This document shows, piece after piece, positions 53,279-64,000 of a stretch of DNA of 64,000 nt. Origin of the DNA: Mycolicibacterium sphagni (GTDB lineage: Bacteria; Actinomycetota; Actinomycetes; Mycobacteriales; Mycobacteriaceae); contig NZ_VBSB01000003.1 in NCBI RefSeq assembly GCF_013337765.1, forward strand, positions 372,001-436,000, given 5' to 3'. The notes below the pieces were generated by a model. The model saw only the letters and a program-made list of their open reading frames with translations. It did not search any database and was not told the origin of the DNA. Within the stretch, counting starts at the first letter, position 1; each line of letters starts with the position of its first letter. A program made the translations under genes and the position numbers.

Positions 53279-54252
53279 CTGCTGAGGTGAAGGACGAACT
53301 CAGCCGGTTGGCGGTCAACTCAGTGACTGCCCGCCGCGCGGAGGTGGCCTCCCTGTTGCGTTTCGCCGGCGGCTTGCACATCGTGTCGGGCCGGGTGGTC
53401 GTCGAGGCCGAAGTGGACCTGGGCATCATCGCCCGGCGGCTGCGCAAGGACATCTACGACCTGTACGGCTACAACGCGGTGGTGCACGTGCTGTCGGCCA
53501 GCGGCATCCGTAAGAGCACCCGATATCTGGTGCGGGTCGCCAAGGACGGTGAGGCGCTGGCCCGGCAGACCGGTCTCCTGGACATGCGTGGCCGGCCGGT
53601 GCGGGGATTGCCCGCCCAGGTGGTCGGCGGCAGTGTCGGCGACGCCGAGGCGGCATGGCGCGGTGCGTTCCTCGCGCACGGCTCGCTGACCGAGCCGGGG
53701 CGTTCGTCGGCGCTCGAAGTCAGTTGTCCCGGACCGGAAGCCGCGCTGGCTCTGGTTGGGGCTGCCCGGCGGCTCGGGGTCAGCGCGAAGGCCCGCGAGG
53801 TGCGGGGGACCGACCGGGTGGTGGTGCGCGACGGCGAGGCCATCGGTGCGCTGCTGACTCGGATGGGCGCCCAGGACACGCGGCTGACGTGGGAGGAACG
53901 ACGGATGCGCCGCGAGGTGCGTGCCACCGCTAACCGGCTGGCCAACTTCGACGACGCAAACCTGCGCCGCTCAGCGCGCGCCGCGGTGGCCGCCGCAGCC
54001 CGCGTCGAGCGGGCCTTGGAGATTCTGGCCGACACGGTGCCCGATCACCTGGCCGCCGCGGGCCGCCTGCGGGTCGAACACCGGCAGGCCTCGCTGGAGG
54101 AGCTGGGCCGGCTTGCCGATCCGCCGATGACCAAAGATGCTGTGGCCGGCCGTATTCGGCGGCTGTTGTCGATGGCGGACCGCAAGGCCAAGCAGGACGG
54201 CATCCCCGACACCGAGTCGGCGGTTACGCCTGATCTGCTGGAAGACGCTTAG
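53269..54252 (+). CDS. whiA: WhiA sporulation/cell-division transcription factor
   Basis: 327-residue DNA-binding regulator of cell division, combining a degenerate LAGLIDADG homing-endonuclease-like domain (residues about 20-210, including [20 protein letters not shown]) with a C-terminal helix-turn-helix ([20 protein letters not shown]). GTG 53269 is used; ATG 53275, two codons in, gives the more standard MTAEVKDEL start. Overlaps yvcK by 10 bp. In mycobacteria it usually works with WhiB2. Confidence 0.95.
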   Translation: MAMTAEVKDELSRLAVNSVTARRAEVASLLRFAGGLHIVSGRVVVEAEVDLGIIARRLRKDIYDLYGYNAVVHVLSASGIRKSTRYLVRVAKDGEALARQTGLLDMRGRPVRGLPAQVVGGSVGDAEAAWRGAFLAHGSLTEPGRSSALEVSCPGPEAALALVGAARRLGVSAKAREVRGTDRVVVRDGEAIGALLTRMGAQDTRLTWEERRMRREVRATANRLANFDDANLRRSARAAVAAAARVERALEILADTVPDHLAAAGRLRVEHRQASLEELGRLADPPMTKDAVAGRIRRLLSMADRKAKQDGIPDTESAVTPDLLEDA

Positions 54253-54920
54253 ATCGACTTGGCCAGTCTTTTAGCGACAATGGCCTTGAGCTCGTCGGAC
54301 AACGCGTCGGCGGCCAGCAGCTGGGGTAGCAGGCTGGGATCCGACATCTTGGCGCGGTAGACCAGGTTGATCGTCACGTCGTGTTCGGGCCGGTGCTCGA
54401 TGTCGATGGTGTCGCCAGCCCGCACGGTCCCCGATTCGATGACCCGTAGGTAGGCGCCGGGCTTCCCGGCGGCGGTGAACGTCTTGATCCAGCCGTCGAT
54501 GTCCAGGAACTTCTCGAAGGTGCGGCATGGGGTGCGGGGTGCGGAGACTTCGAGCAGCAGTCCGGCCGTGCCCACCCGCCAGCGCTCGCCGATCCGCGCG
54601 TAGGTGACGTCGATGCCGGTGGTGGTGAAGTTCTCCCCGAAAATCCCGTTGGCCAGCGGGCGGGACAGCCTGCCCTCCCACTCGTCGAGGTCCTCGCGGG
54701 CGTAGGCGTAGACGGCTTGGTCGTCACCGCCGTGCAGCTTCTGGTTGCCGATGGTGTCGCCGACCAGGCCGCTGCCGAGGCCCTCGAGCATCGCCCCCGG
54801 GGCACGCACCAGAACCGGTTCGGGGGTGGGGTTCTTGTCGATGCCCGTCGGTTTCGGTGCCTTCGTGTCCGGATTCGTTCGTGCGTGAGCCGACAGGTTG
54901 ACCGACAAAACACGTGCCAT
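54249..54920 (-). CDS. MOSC-domain protein (YiiM type)
   Basis: 223 residues. The MOSC fold is recognised by [37 protein letters not shown], and the conserved Cys in [14 protein letters not shown], which binds the molybdenum cofactor or sulphur in relatives. Enzymes of this type reduce N-hydroxylated compounds or carry sulphur. ATG 54920 (MARVLSVNL) is preferred to an in-frame ATG nine codons upstream. Its last 4 bp overlap the whiA stop region on the other strand. Confidence 0.85.
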   Translation of the reverse strand: MARVLSVNLSAHARTNPDTKAPKPTGIDKNPTPEPVLVRAPGAMLEGLGSGLVGDTIGNQKLHGGDDQAVYAYAREDLDEWEGRLSRPLANGIFGENFTTTGIDVTYARIGERWRVGTAGLLLEVSAPRTPCRTFEKFLDIDGWIKTFTAAGKPGAYLRVIESGTVRAGDTIDIEHRPEHDVTINLVYRAKMSDPSLLPQLLAADALSDELKAIVAKRLAKSI

Positions 54921-54991
54921 CACAACAGGGTAATGGCGGCACGGCATTTGAACCGACTCAGCCGCAATGCCGTTCTTCTAACATCGAACCG

Positions 54992-56431
54992 TTGACAGAT
55001 TCACTGACGCCCGCGCTCACCCGCGCATCCGCACGGCTTGCGCGGCTGGGGACCCCGGCTGTCAGCGTGCTGATCCACGTGCTGGTATTCGCGCTGTGGG
55101 TGACGTTGTTCCTGCTCGCATTCGGCCGCGGCGGCGTGCTGGCCTGGTCGGTCGGCCTGGCCTACCTGGGCTACGACGCCGCGCTGCAGGTGTTCACCGG
55201 GTGGCAGATCCGGCGGATCGGCCGTAGCGCGCCGCCGGCCGACGCCGGCACCGATCGGCTGACACTGGCCGTCATCATCGCCGCGCGCAACGAGGCCGCC
55301 GCGTTGCCGGACACCCTGGCGGCGCTGCTCGACCAGACCGACCCGCCCGACGAGATCCTCATCGCCGACGACGGATCGACCGATGCCACCACCGAAATAC
55401 TGTGTGAGAATTATGGTTTCGAAGTCTCTCCGATCGGCCATACCAGTGGTCCGGTTCGGCTGGGTTCGACCGCGCTACGTTGGCTGCGGTTGGCGCACGG
55501 AGGTAAATCGGCGGCCCTCAACGCCGGGCTGTTGCGCACCGACGCCGACGTCATCCTCACCGTGGACGCCGATACCGTGCCGGACCGAGGCGCGATCGGC
55601 GCAGTGCGCCAAGCCTTTTCGCGCGAGCCACAACTGGTCGCCGTCACCGGCGTCATCACACCGCGATGCCCGCCCACCGTGCTTGGCCGCGCCATGCAGT
55701 ATTTCCAGACCTACGAATACATCCGTAACTTCCTGGGCCGCTACGCCTGGATGGGCGTCGACTGCCTGCAGTTGATCTCCGGGGCGTTCGCCGGTTTCCG
55801 CCGCGAAGCCGTCACCGACGTCGGCGGATTCGACGACGCCTGTCTGGTCGAGGATTACGAGCTGGTGGCTCGCATGCGCCGGTTCGCCGGAGATCAGCAG
55901 CTGGACTGGCGGTTTCGGGTACTCGGTGACGCGCAGGCTCGCACCGAAGCGCCGGCGTCGGTGCGGGCCTTCCTGCGGCAGCGCCGCCGTTGGTTCGGCG
56001 GATTCCTGCAGACCCACTGGTGGTATCGCGGCATGGTCGGCAATCCCCGGTTCGGCCGGCTCGGCACCGTCATGCTGCCGGTGAAGGCGATCGACACCGT
56101 GGCACCGCTGTACGGGCTGACCGCATTCGGGCTGCTGGTCTACTTCCTGGCGACCCGGCACGTCGCGGTGTTGGCGCCGGTGCTGGCGGTGATCGTCGGC
56201 AAGATCGCCATCGATATGGCGTTCGGGGTGTGGGCGCTGCGTCACTACCGCCGCTGGGTAGGCGACCCCGGCCGCGCCAGCCTGCCTGCCGCGGCCGCCG
56301 CACTGGTGCTCGAACCGCTGACGTTCACCTTGCTGCTGCACGCCGGGGCGGTATTGGGCTGGCTGGCGTTCCTCGGCGGACAGACTCAGCGAGGAAAGAA
56401 CGGGCTACCGTTGCGCCATGTCCGGTGGTGA
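54992..56431 (+). CDS. Membrane-bound family 2 glycosyltransferase
   Basis: 479 residues from TTG 54992; a GTG at 54914 would add 26 low-complexity residues but would overlap the divergent MOSC start. Two helices near the N-terminus (LIHVLVFALWVTLFLLAFG and the next) precede a cytosolic GT-A domain with DDGSTD, DADTVPD (DxD), EDYEL and QRRRW, the pattern of processive cellulose/hyaluronan-synthase-like enzymes. Two or three C-terminal helices follow. It probably builds an exported or envelope polysaccharide; the sugar is unknown. Overlaps the next gene by 14 bp. Confidence 0.8.
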   Translation: MTDSLTPALTRASARLARLGTPAVSVLIHVLVFALWVTLFLLAFGRGGVLAWSVGLAYLGYDAALQVFTGWQIRRIGRSAPPADAGTDRLTLAVIIAARNEAAALPDTLAALLDQTDPPDEILIADDGSTDATTEILCENYGFEVSPIGHTSGPVRLGSTALRWLRLAHGGKSAALNAGLLRTDADVILTVDADTVPDRGAIGAVRQAFSREPQLVAVTGVITPRCPPTVLGRAMQYFQTYEYIRNFLGRYAWMGVDCLQLISGAFAGFRREAVTDVGGFDDACLVEDYELVARMRRFAGDQQLDWRFRVLGDAQARTEAPASVRAFLRQRRRWFGGFLQTHWWYRGMVGNPRFGRLGTVMLPVKAIDTVAPLYGLTAFGLLVYFLATRHVAVLAPVLAVIVGKIAIDMAFGVWALRHYRRWVGDPGRASLPAAAAALVLEPLTFTLLLHAGAVLGWLAFLGGQTQRGKNGLPLRHVRW

Positions 56432-57140
56432 ACTGCTGCGCGTCGGTGCGGCATTCCCGGACCCGCCGTTCAACTCGGTGCAGGATTCGGGCCTCGACGT
56501 CGACCTCATGACCGCCATCGCCGAGCAGTTGGGCGCGCAGGTGCAGTTCATCCGCTACGAAGGCCGCGATTTCAACGGCATCTTCGACGCCCTGGACTCC
56601 GGCGTCTTCGACTGCGTCGCCTCGGGGACCACCATCACCGGATCCCGTGCGCTCAAGGCGGCGTTCTGCGATCCGTACCTGATCTCCGGCCAGGCGCTTG
56701 CCGTCGACGCCGCCCGGCTGCCCGATGTCGCGTCGATCGACGACCTCGAGGGTCTGACAATCGGTGTCCAGGAGGGCAACACAAGTCAGCCGATAGCGAA
56801 CCGACTACTGGCCGATGAGAAGGTCGCCCGGGTCCGGGTCTATTCCTACGGCAGCATCCGCACCGCATTGCGCGATCTGACCACCGGTCGCTGCGACGCG
56901 TTCATGAAGCTGGACCCGGTGCTGAGCCGACTGGCTGAGGCGGTGCCCGGTGTCACGGTGGTCCAGCGCGGCATCACCACGGAGAAGATCGCGATCGCGG
57001 TGCCCACCACCGACACCGCGCTACTCGGCCGGATCAACGTCGCGCAGGCCACGTTGGAGCAGGACGGCACGCTGCCGGCGATCCGGGAACGCTGGACCGG
57101 CTCGGCGCGCGCGGACCAGAGCGGGCCTGGAATCGGGTGA
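56418..57140 (+). CDS. Solute-binding protein family 3, no signal peptide
   Basis: 240 residues with the amino-acid-binding-protein fold: VGAAFPDPPFNS at the start, DVDLMTAIAEQLGAQVQFI, DCVASGTTIT, and GLTIGVQEGNTSQ. The usual signal peptide or lipobox is absent; the domain begins within ten residues of the ATG, so the protein is predicted to be cytosolic. No transporter gene is nearby. It overlaps the glycosyltransferase gene by 14 bp, which suggests a coupled sensory or regulatory role. An upstream export signal hidden by a wrong start is unlikely since the region codes for the transferase. Confidence 0.75.
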   Translation: MSGGELLRVGAAFPDPPFNSVQDSGLDVDLMTAIAEQLGAQVQFIRYEGRDFNGIFDALDSGVFDCVASGTTITGSRALKAAFCDPYLISGQALAVDAARLPDVASIDDLEGLTIGVQEGNTSQPIANRLLADEKVARVRVYSYGSIRTALRDLTTGRCDAFMKLDPVLSRLAEAVPGVTVVQRGITTEKIAIAVPTTDTALLGRINVAQATLEQDGTLPAIRERWTGSARADQSGPGIG

Positions 57141-57211
57141 CGCTGCGGGCGGTCGCGCACGCCGGTGAGCACGCGATTAGGCTGGGCGCGGGTACTGGAA
57201 GCAACTTATGA

Positions 57212-58243
<1,032 letters not shown>

Positions 58244-58245
58244 TC

Positions 58246-59454
58246 ATGGTCGCCACCCTCGATGACCTGTTGAAAGAGGGCGTGGAAGGTCGGGGCGTCC
58301 TCGTCCGTTCCGACCTCAACGTCCCGCTCGACGACGACGGCACGATCACCGACCCGGGCCGCATCATCGCGTCGGTCCCGACCCTGAAGGCACTGGCCGA
58401 CGCCGGGGCCAAGGTCGTGGTGACCGCGCACCTGGGCCGCCCCAAGGGGGGACCCGACCCGAAGTACTCGCTGGCGCCGGTTGCCGCCGCGCTGGGGGAG
58501 AAGCTGGGCAGGCATGTCCAGCTGGCCGGTGATGTGGTCGGCACCGACGCGCTGGCCCGTGCCGAGGGGCTCACCGACGGCGACGTTCTGTTGCTCGAGA
58601 ACATCCGGTTTGATCCCCGGGAGACCAGCAAGGACGACGCCGAGCGGCTCACGTTGGCCAAGGCGCTGGTCGAATTGGTCGGGGAAGACGGCGCTTTCGT
58701 GTCCGACGGCTTCGGTGTCGTGCACCGCAAGCAGGCTTCGGTGTACGACGTGGCCACGCTGCTGCCGCACTATGCAGGCACGCTGGTGGCCGCCGAGGTC
58801 AAGGTGCTCGAGCAGCTGACCAGCTCCAGCGAGCGGCCCTACGCCGTGGTGCTGGGCGGGTCCAAGGTGTCGGACAAGCTGGCCGTCATCGAGAACCTCG
58901 CCACCAAGGCCGACAGTATCGTCATCGGCGGCGGCATGTGTTTCACCTTCCTTGCCGCGCAAGGGGTTTCGGTGGGCACCTCGCTGTTGCAGGAGGAGAT
59001 GATCGAGACCTGCAAGCACCTGCTGGAGACCTACGGCGACGTGATCCACCTGCCCGTGGACATCGTCGTCGCCGAGAAGTTCGCGGCCGATTCGACACCG
59101 GAAACCGTTTGGGCAGACCAGATTCCGGCCGACAAGATGGGCCTGGACATCGGCCCCGAGTCGGTGAAGCGGTTCGCCAAACTGCTGTCCAATGCGCGCA
59201 CGATCTTCTGGAACGGCCCGATGGGCGTGTTCGAGTTCCCGGCGTTCGCGGCGGGCACCAAGGGAGTGGCCGAGGCTATCGTCTCCGCCTCGGCCAAGGG
59301 CGCGTTCAGTGTTGTCGGCGGTGGCGATTCGGCGGCCGCGGTGCGTCAGTTGGGCCTGCCGGACGACGGTTTCTCGCACATTTCCACCGGCGGCGGTGCC
59401 TCGCTGGAATACCTTGAGGGCAAAGCTCTCCCCGGTATCGACGTGTTGAATTAG
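58246..59454 (+). CDS. pgk: Phosphoglycerate kinase
   Basis: Transfers phosphate from 1,3-bisphosphoglycerate to ADP. 402 residues. The N-terminal substrate domain has [13 protein letters not shown] and AHLGRPKGG; the C-terminal nucleotide domain has [31 protein letters not shown] and [13 protein letters not shown] 58246 is 2 bp after the gap stop. Confidence 0.97.
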   Translation: MVATLDDLLKEGVEGRGVLVRSDLNVPLDDDGTITDPGRIIASVPTLKALADAGAKVVVTAHLGRPKGGPDPKYSLAPVAAALGEKLGRHVQLAGDVVGTDALARAEGLTDGDVLLLENIRFDPRETSKDDAERLTLAKALVELVGEDGAFVSDGFGVVHRKQASVYDVATLLPHYAGTLVAAEVKVLEQLTSSSERPYAVVLGGSKVSDKLAVIENLATKADSIVIGGGMCFTFLAAQGVSVGTSLLQEEMIETCKHLLETYGDVIHLPVDIVVAEKFAADSTPETVWADQIPADKMGLDIGPESVKRFAKLLSNARTIFWNGPMGVFEFPAFAAGTKGVAEAIVSASAKGAFSVVGGGDSAAAVRQLGLPDDGFSHISTGGGASLEYLEGKALPGIDVLN

Positions 59455-59461
59455 GAGTCTT

Positions 59462-60247
<786 letters not shown>

Positions 60248-60264
60248 CCAGCTACTGGAGCAGG

Positions 60265-60270
60265 TATTCT
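60265..60270 (+). promoter_or_regulatory. -10 element, possible leaderless secG promoter
   Basis: TATTCT fits TANNNT and ends 7 nt before the secG ATG. It could give an additional leaderless transcript besides read-through from tpiA. No -35 is evident. Confidence 0.4.
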
Positions 60271-60277
60271 GGGCGCC

Positions 60278-60511
60278 ATGGTTTTGACCCTGGAGATCAT
60301 CCTGTGTGTCACCAGCGTGCTGGTGGTGTTGCTGGTGCTGCTGCACCGCGCCAAGGGTGGCGGCCTGTCCACGCTGTTCGGCGGCGGTGTGCAGTCCAGC
60401 CTGTCCGGGTCGACCGTGGTGGAGAAGAACCTCGACCGTCTGACGCTGTTCGTTACCGGTATCTGGGTGGTATCCATCATCGGCATGGCCCTGCAGATCA
60501 AGTACAGCTGA
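60278..60511 (+). CDS. secG: Preprotein translocase subunit SecG
   Basis: 77-residue partner of SecYE that assists protein export. Two membrane helices (about 3-22 and 53-73) flank a conserved loop with LLHRAKGGGLSTLFGGG. Its place after tpiA is conserved in actinobacteria. Ends 19 bp before the convergent oxidoreductase gene. Confidence 0.95.
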   Translation: MVLTLEIILCVTSVLVVLLVLLHRAKGGGLSTLFGGGVQSSLSGSTVVEKNLDRLTLFVTGIWVVSIIGMALQIKYS

Positions 60512-60530
60512 CCCGTCAGGGTGTGACGTG

Positions 60531-61469
60531 TCAGGTCGTGAAAACGACTCGCTGACCGTTCTCCGGCTGCGGCCACACCTGTTCCACTTCCGCGAGCGGG
60601 ACCGCGCGCGCCTGCGTCCGCAGGGTGCCTTTCGAAATTTCGGCCGCGAGCTGCGGTGATTCAGCCAGGATGTCGGTCACCGGCACCGAGCCGATACCGC
60701 TGCCGACGATCTGCAGCGGCATGGACCGCAGCGCCGCCGCCGGGATGGCGGCGTATGCGCCCGCCATCGAACCGATCTGAATCCAGGCCAGCGGTTGCGC
60801 TGAGTCGTGGCGGCCGCGCGCAAACCCGGCCATCAGCTCGGCCGCGGGCGCGCCCCAGATGTAGTCGAGCACGATATCGGCGGCCAGCACGCGGTCGAGG
60901 TTCGCGGCCAGCTCATCCAGCGCGATGGCATCGTCGGCGCCCAGACCCGGCAGGGCGTCCAACTGCCGGCGATCCCGGCCGACGCCGATCACGTCGCCCG
61001 CACCCAGATGCTTGGCGGTCTGGACGGCCAAGCGCCCGGCGCTGCCGGTCGCCCCGAGGACCACGACGGTCTGTCCGGGTTGCAGACTGACGCGGCGACG
61101 CAGTGCCACCCAGGACGACATGGCGGGATTCATCGCCGCGGCGATCGCGACCGGGTCGGCGTCGTCGGGCAGCACGATGCTGCGGCGCAGGTCGACCACC
61201 GTCTGCTGCGCCATCGCACCGAGGGCGGTGGCGACGACGAAGTAGCGCAGGGTGCCGTCGGGCGCGCGGCCGACCCCGTCGATACCGGGCACGAGTGGCA
61301 GTTCGCCGGTGCTGGTGTAGTGCGTTCCTGCGGCGCGGGAGCGCACGAGCGGGTGCAGGCCCGCGGCGATGACATCGACGACGACGTCGGAATCGGTGGC
61401 TGAGTGCGGCTCCGGAAACTCTCGATAGGCCGGCGGGCGAGCGAAATCTGTGACGACAGCGGCGTGCAT
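60531..61469 (-). CDS. MDR-family quinone oxidoreductase-like protein
   Basis: 312 residues. Medium-chain dehydrogenase/reductase without the structural zinc. A GroES-like N-terminal domain (HPLVRSRAAGTHY, LPLVPGIDGVG) precedes a Rossmann domain with VVVLGATGSAGRLAVQTAKHLG for NADPH. It is expected to reduce quinones or enones. Divergent from a MarR gene with 64 bp between starts, so probably its target. Confidence 0.88.
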   Translation of the reverse strand: MHAAVVTDFARPPAYREFPEPHSATDSDVVVDVIAAGLHPLVRSRAAGTHYTSTGELPLVPGIDGVGRAPDGTLRYFVVATALGAMAQQTVVDLRRSIVLPDDADPVAIAAAMNPAMSSWVALRRRVSLQPGQTVVVLGATGSAGRLAVQTAKHLGAGDVIGVGRDRRQLDALPGLGADDAIALDELAANLDRVLAADIVLDYIWGAPAAELMAGFARGRHDSAQPLAWIQIGSMAGAYAAIPAAALRSMPLQIVGSGIGSVPVTDILAESPQLAAEISKGTLRTQARAVPLAEVEQVWPQPENGQRVVFTT

Positions 61470-61485
61470 GGCATCTCCAATTAGG

Positions 61486-61523
61486 TGGTATTACGAACTA
61501 AATAGATGGTAATACGAACTAAT
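61486..61523. promoter_or_regulatory. Two 16-bp direct repeats, candidate MarR operator
   Basis: TGGTATTACGAACTAA (61486-61501) and TGGTAATACGAACTAA (61508-61523) differ at one base and are 22 bp apart centre to centre, about two helical turns. They lie in the middle of the divergent promoter region. TTAG at 61481-61484 extends the first copy to a TTAG...CTAA dyad. The neighbouring MarR protein is the natural candidate to bind here. Confidence 0.65.
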
Positions 61524-61533
61524 CGGTTACGCT

Positions 61534-61986
61534 ATGGGCATGTCGGGTGAGGATCGGGTGGCCAGTGATCTGGTCGACAGCCTGGCGCAGACGTCGTTCA
61601 CGGTGATCGCGCTGCTGACCCGTACCGCCGCCGAGCATGACGTATCACTGACGCAGCTCAGGGCCCTGGCGATCCTGCGTGACCGGGAGCCCACGATGGC
61701 CGAGTTGGCAGGCTTTCTGGGCCTGGAGCGCTCGTCGGTGAGCGGGTTGATGGACCGGGCGGTGCGCCGCGGACTGGTGCGCCGCACTGTCAGCAGCGAG
61801 GACGGCCGCGCCGTTCACGTCAGCCTGACCGCCGCCGGCCACCGGCTGGCCGCACAGGTCGCCGGCGAGGTGGCGGACCTGTTGGCGCCCATGACCAGTC
61901 GGCTGTCCGCCGCCGAGCAGAAGCGCCTGGCGGCGTTGCTCTTCACCATGCTGGATCAGCCGGACGGGAACCAGCGGCCTTCGTAA
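61534..61986 (+). CDS. MarR-family transcriptional regulator
   Basis: 150-residue winged-helix dimer. Helical dimerisation parts flank the wHTH: SLTQLRALAILRDREPTMAE, then the recognition helix in GLERSSVSGLMDRAVRRGL and the wing with SSEDGRAVHVSLT. ATG 61534 is used, with ATG 61540 as an alternative. Probably represses itself and the divergent MDR gene and responds to a small lipophilic compound. Confidence 0.9.
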   Translation: MGMSGEDRVASDLVDSLAQTSFTVIALLTRTAAEHDVSLTQLRALAILRDREPTMAELAGFLGLERSSVSGLMDRAVRRGLVRRTVSSEDGRAVHVSLTAAGHRLAAQVAGEVADLLAPMTSRLSAAEQKRLAALLFTMLDQPDGNQRPS

Positions 61987-62050
61987 ACCGTGCCCAGTAG
62001 AGGGATTTGGTGGTCGATCCTGCCCGCCGTGCGGCATGGCCGTCTGGGAG

Positions 62051-63394
62051 TCATCCGGAATCATCGCCCTCCTCCTTCAGTAACCGCTCCGGATGGTGTG
62101 CGTCATTGACCCGTGGGGGACCGGTGCCGTCGCTCCAGGCGATTCGGCCGTCCTCGGTGACGGTCGTCGTGTACTTGCCCTCGGTCGCCATCATGTGATC
62201 GCAACCGCAGCCGAAGTACAGGTTGGTCGCGTCGGTTGTGCCGCCCTCGCTCCACGGCAGCGCGTGGTGAACTTCCGAGTGATAGCCCGGCTCGAAGCAG
62301 TTCGGTTTGGTACAGCCGCGATCCCTGGCGTAGCAGATGATTCGATGGTCTGCTGTCGCAAGGCGTTTGGCGCGTCCCAGGTACAGCGGGCGCGCGGAAT
62401 GATTCTCGAACACCGCCAGGTAGTGGATCGCTTCGCTGGCCATCCGGATGACGTCGCTCATCGGCAGCCGGCACTTGCCGCCGGTGCGCGCCCACCCCGC
62501 CGCCTGCTCCAATTCGCCCAGCGTCGTCGTCACGATCACCGTGACCGGCAGCCCGCGGTGCTGACCGAGTGCGCCTGACTCGACCCCTGCTTTCAGGCCG
62601 AGTTTCAGCCCGTCGTGGCAGCGCTGTTCGGGGGTGCGGGTGTCTCGCCCGTCGGCGTCGTCGGGACGAGGTCGCCCAGGCCGTTGCGCCGCCGTCACCG
62701 CCTCCACATACGCGCGGCACTCGGGATCGAGCCAGCCCGAAATCCGGCTCATCCCGTCCGGCCCCTGCCGGCCCAGCACTACGCCGCGGCGTCGCGCACG
62801 ATCCTCGTCGGTGAATGTGCCATCGGGGTTGAGGCAGTCACCGATTGCCGTGCCGATCGCGGCGACGAAGTTCGAATCCTGTTCCCGCGCATGGCGAACC
62901 AATGTCCGTTCCGCTGCCTCGCGATCGGCGGGCGCCACCGCGGACGGCAATCTATCGAGGGCACGACACACCGCCTCGACGTGGTCATCGCCGACATCAC
63001 CTGCATCCACGGCGGCCGCCAGGACCGGAAACTCGGGCGGCAGCGGCGGCCCGGTCAGTGACCGGCGGGCTCGAATGCGCGACGCGACCCGGAACCGTCG
63101 CTTCACCTCAGCCGCGGTCAGGCGCAACCGGCTGGCCAGCACGTCACGCACCTTGACCCCGGCAGGCTGGGTTCCGCCGTCGACCGGTTCGGCGATCTCA
63201 CCGAACATCCGCAGGGACAGGCCACGGTTCACCCGATGGTGGCGCTCCAGGCGTTCGGCCACCTCGATCCGGAAGGCATTGCCGGCCAGGTCGGTGCAGA
63301 TCGACCGCAGCCGGTTCTGGGCCGCGTCGATCACGTCGAGTTCGGCGCGGACCCCATCGTGTACCGCCTGGGCGGTGAGGGGTTCGCACGTCAT
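62051..63394 (-). CDS. 13E12-family DUF222/HNH endonuclease-like protein
   Basis: 447 residues. The N-terminal DUF222 domain (about 1-300) is helical and Arg-rich (ASRLRLTAAEVKRRFRVA). The C-terminal HNH domain is complete: CTKPNCFEPGYHSEVHHALPWSEGG with the HH pair and the later N of TTDATNLYFGC. This repeat family occurs in many copies in mycobacteria and some copies associate with mobile elements. No flanking repeats were seen, so there is no proof of recent movement. Confidence 0.88.
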   Translation of the reverse strand: MTCEPLTAQAVHDGVRAELDVIDAAQNRLRSICTDLAGNAFRIEVAERLERHHRVNRGLSLRMFGEIAEPVDGGTQPAGVKVRDVLASRLRLTAAEVKRRFRVASRIRARRSLTGPPLPPEFPVLAAAVDAGDVGDDHVEAVCRALDRLPSAVAPADREAAERTLVRHAREQDSNFVAAIGTAIGDCLNPDGTFTDEDRARRRGVVLGRQGPDGMSRISGWLDPECRAYVEAVTAAQRPGRPRPDDADGRDTRTPEQRCHDGLKLGLKAGVESGALGQHRGLPVTVIVTTTLGELEQAAGWARTGGKCRLPMSDVIRMASEAIHYLAVFENHSARPLYLGRAKRLATADHRIICYARDRGCTKPNCFEPGYHSEVHHALPWSEGGTTDATNLYFGCGCDHMMATEGKYTTTVTEDGRIAWSDGTGPPRVNDAHHPERLLKEEGDDSG

Positions 63395-63524
63395 GAATCC
63401 ACGCTATCGAACAAACATTCGATGACAAGGGCGGAGGACTGAGGCTGTGGATGAACCCGGGTCTGTGGACAACCCCACGATCCCTCGGCCTGCAGCCCCC
63501 ACCGAGCAGCCGGATACTTGAGGG

Positions 63525-64000
63525 ATGGCTGAACTCCTCGAATCGCTGGAACCGATCGGCGCGGTCACCCGCACCAAGGTCGGGCGGGAGGCCACCGAAC
63601 CGATGCGCGAGGACATCCGGCTGCTCGGGGCGATCCTCGGCGACACCGTGCGCGAGCAGAACGGCGAAGAGGTGTTCGATCTGGTCGAGAAGGCCCGCGT
63701 CGAGTCGTTCCGGGTGCGCCGATCCGAGATCGATCGGTCCGAACTCGCCGAGCTCTTCGACGGCATCGACATCCACCAGGCCATCCCCGTGATCCGCGCG
63801 TTCACCCACTTCGCGCTGCTGGCCAACGTCGCCGAGGACATCCACCGGGAACGCCGCAGAGCTGTCCACGTCGCGGCCGGGGAACCACCGCAGAACAGCA
63901 CCCTTGCCGCCACCTACGAGAAGCTGGACGCCGCGCACCTGAAACCCGACACCGTCGCGGAGGCGCTGAAAGGTGCGTTGGTGTCACCGGTGATCACCGC
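63525..64000 (+). CDS. ppc: Phosphoenolpyruvate carboxylase, 3'-truncated by the window edge
   Basis: Anaplerotic enzyme forming oxaloacetate from phosphoenolpyruvate and bicarbonate. Only the first 158 codons are in the window and the frame stays open to base 64000. Recognisable blocks are [34 protein letters not shown] and [18 protein letters not shown]. The window ends at VSPVITA, just before the expected HPTE catalytic motif. GAGGG overlaps the region directly before the ATG. The gene follows the glycolytic cluster also in M. leprae. Confidence 0.92.
   Translation, partial: MAELLESLEPIGAVTRTKVGREATEPMREDIRLLGAILGDTVREQNGEEVFDLVEKARVESFRVRRSEIDRSELAELFDGIDIHQAIPVIRAFTHFALLANVAEDIHRERRRAVHVAAGEPPQNSTLAATYEKLDAAHLKPDTVAEALKGALVSPVIT

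Noticed and set aside
62051..63394. Active mobile intron or homing element carrying the HNH gene
   Set aside because: No intron boundaries, terminal repeats or split host gene were seen; the 13E12 family is usually a stand-alone gene.

Overview
This is GC-rich chromosomal DNA of a mycobacterium, most likely an environmental or fast-growing species (Mycolicibacterium-like). The backbone follows the M. tuberculosis Rv1381-Rv1440 order: pyrC-carA-carB-pyrF, mihF-gmk-rpoZ-coaBC-metK, lipH/priA, fmt-rsmB-rpe-ribD, P55-lprG, ribE, ribBA-ribH, uvrC-rapZ-yvcK-whiA, gap-pgk-tpiA-secG, then ppc. mIHF, the LprG/P55 pair, a haemophore-like protein and a 13E12-family HNH protein support a mycobacterial host. 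I found no rRNA, tRNA, CRISPR array or insertion sequence.

Layout. 1-6707: pyrimidine operon (pyrC is cut by the left edge). 6704-8940, minus strand: ctaD and a small secreted Pro/Gly-rich protein. 8941-9409: a long, palindrome-rich non-coding region. 9410-13336: mihF, gmk, rpoZ, coaBC, metK. 13344-16297, minus strand: a Baeyer-Villiger-type monooxygenase, a haemophore-like protein and a LipH-type esterase. 16275-25518: YhhN-type membrane protein, helicase-dead PriA, a DUF2207/LemA pair, then fmt-rsmB-rpe-ribD. 25537-38138: an accessory locus (below). 38124-40396, minus strand: P55 and LprG. 40527-48797: riboflavin genes split by a large repeat surface protein and mgtE. 48784-54244: a GNAT gene, then uvrC-rapZ-yvcK-whiA. 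54249-57140: MOSC protein, a membrane glycosyltransferase and an orphan binding protein. 57221-60511: glycolytic operon and secG. 60531-63394: MDR oxidoreductase/MarR pair and a 13E12 HNH protein. 63525-64000: start of ppc.

The most interesting part is the 12.6 kb accessory locus between ribD and P55, two genes that are neighbours in M. tuberculosis. A divergent GntR/UTRA regulator faces ten co-directional genes: a Tat-type lipoprotein substrate-binding protein, two permeases and two ATPases of a dipeptide/oligopeptide ABC importer, an M20 amidohydrolase, a class III aminotransferase of the glutamate-semialdehyde-aminomutase type, an FGGY sugar kinase, a glucosamine-6-phosphate deaminase (NagB) and a second diaminopimelate decarboxylase (LysA-like). 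Nearly all junctions are 4-bp ATGA/GTGA overlaps. A perfect 22-bp palindrome covers the -10 box of the only obvious promoter. I infer a regulated scavenging pathway for a compound with both an amino-sugar part and an amino-acid or DAP part, for example muropeptide fragments; the substrate is not proven by sequence.

Other points worth a second look: a near-duplicate 60-nt leader upstream of the surface protein gene, a 26-bp dyad and mutually exclusive hairpins upstream of mihF, three short inverted repeats before metK, direct repeats between the MarR and MDR genes, and a signal-less solute-binding protein overlapping a glycosyltransferase gene.
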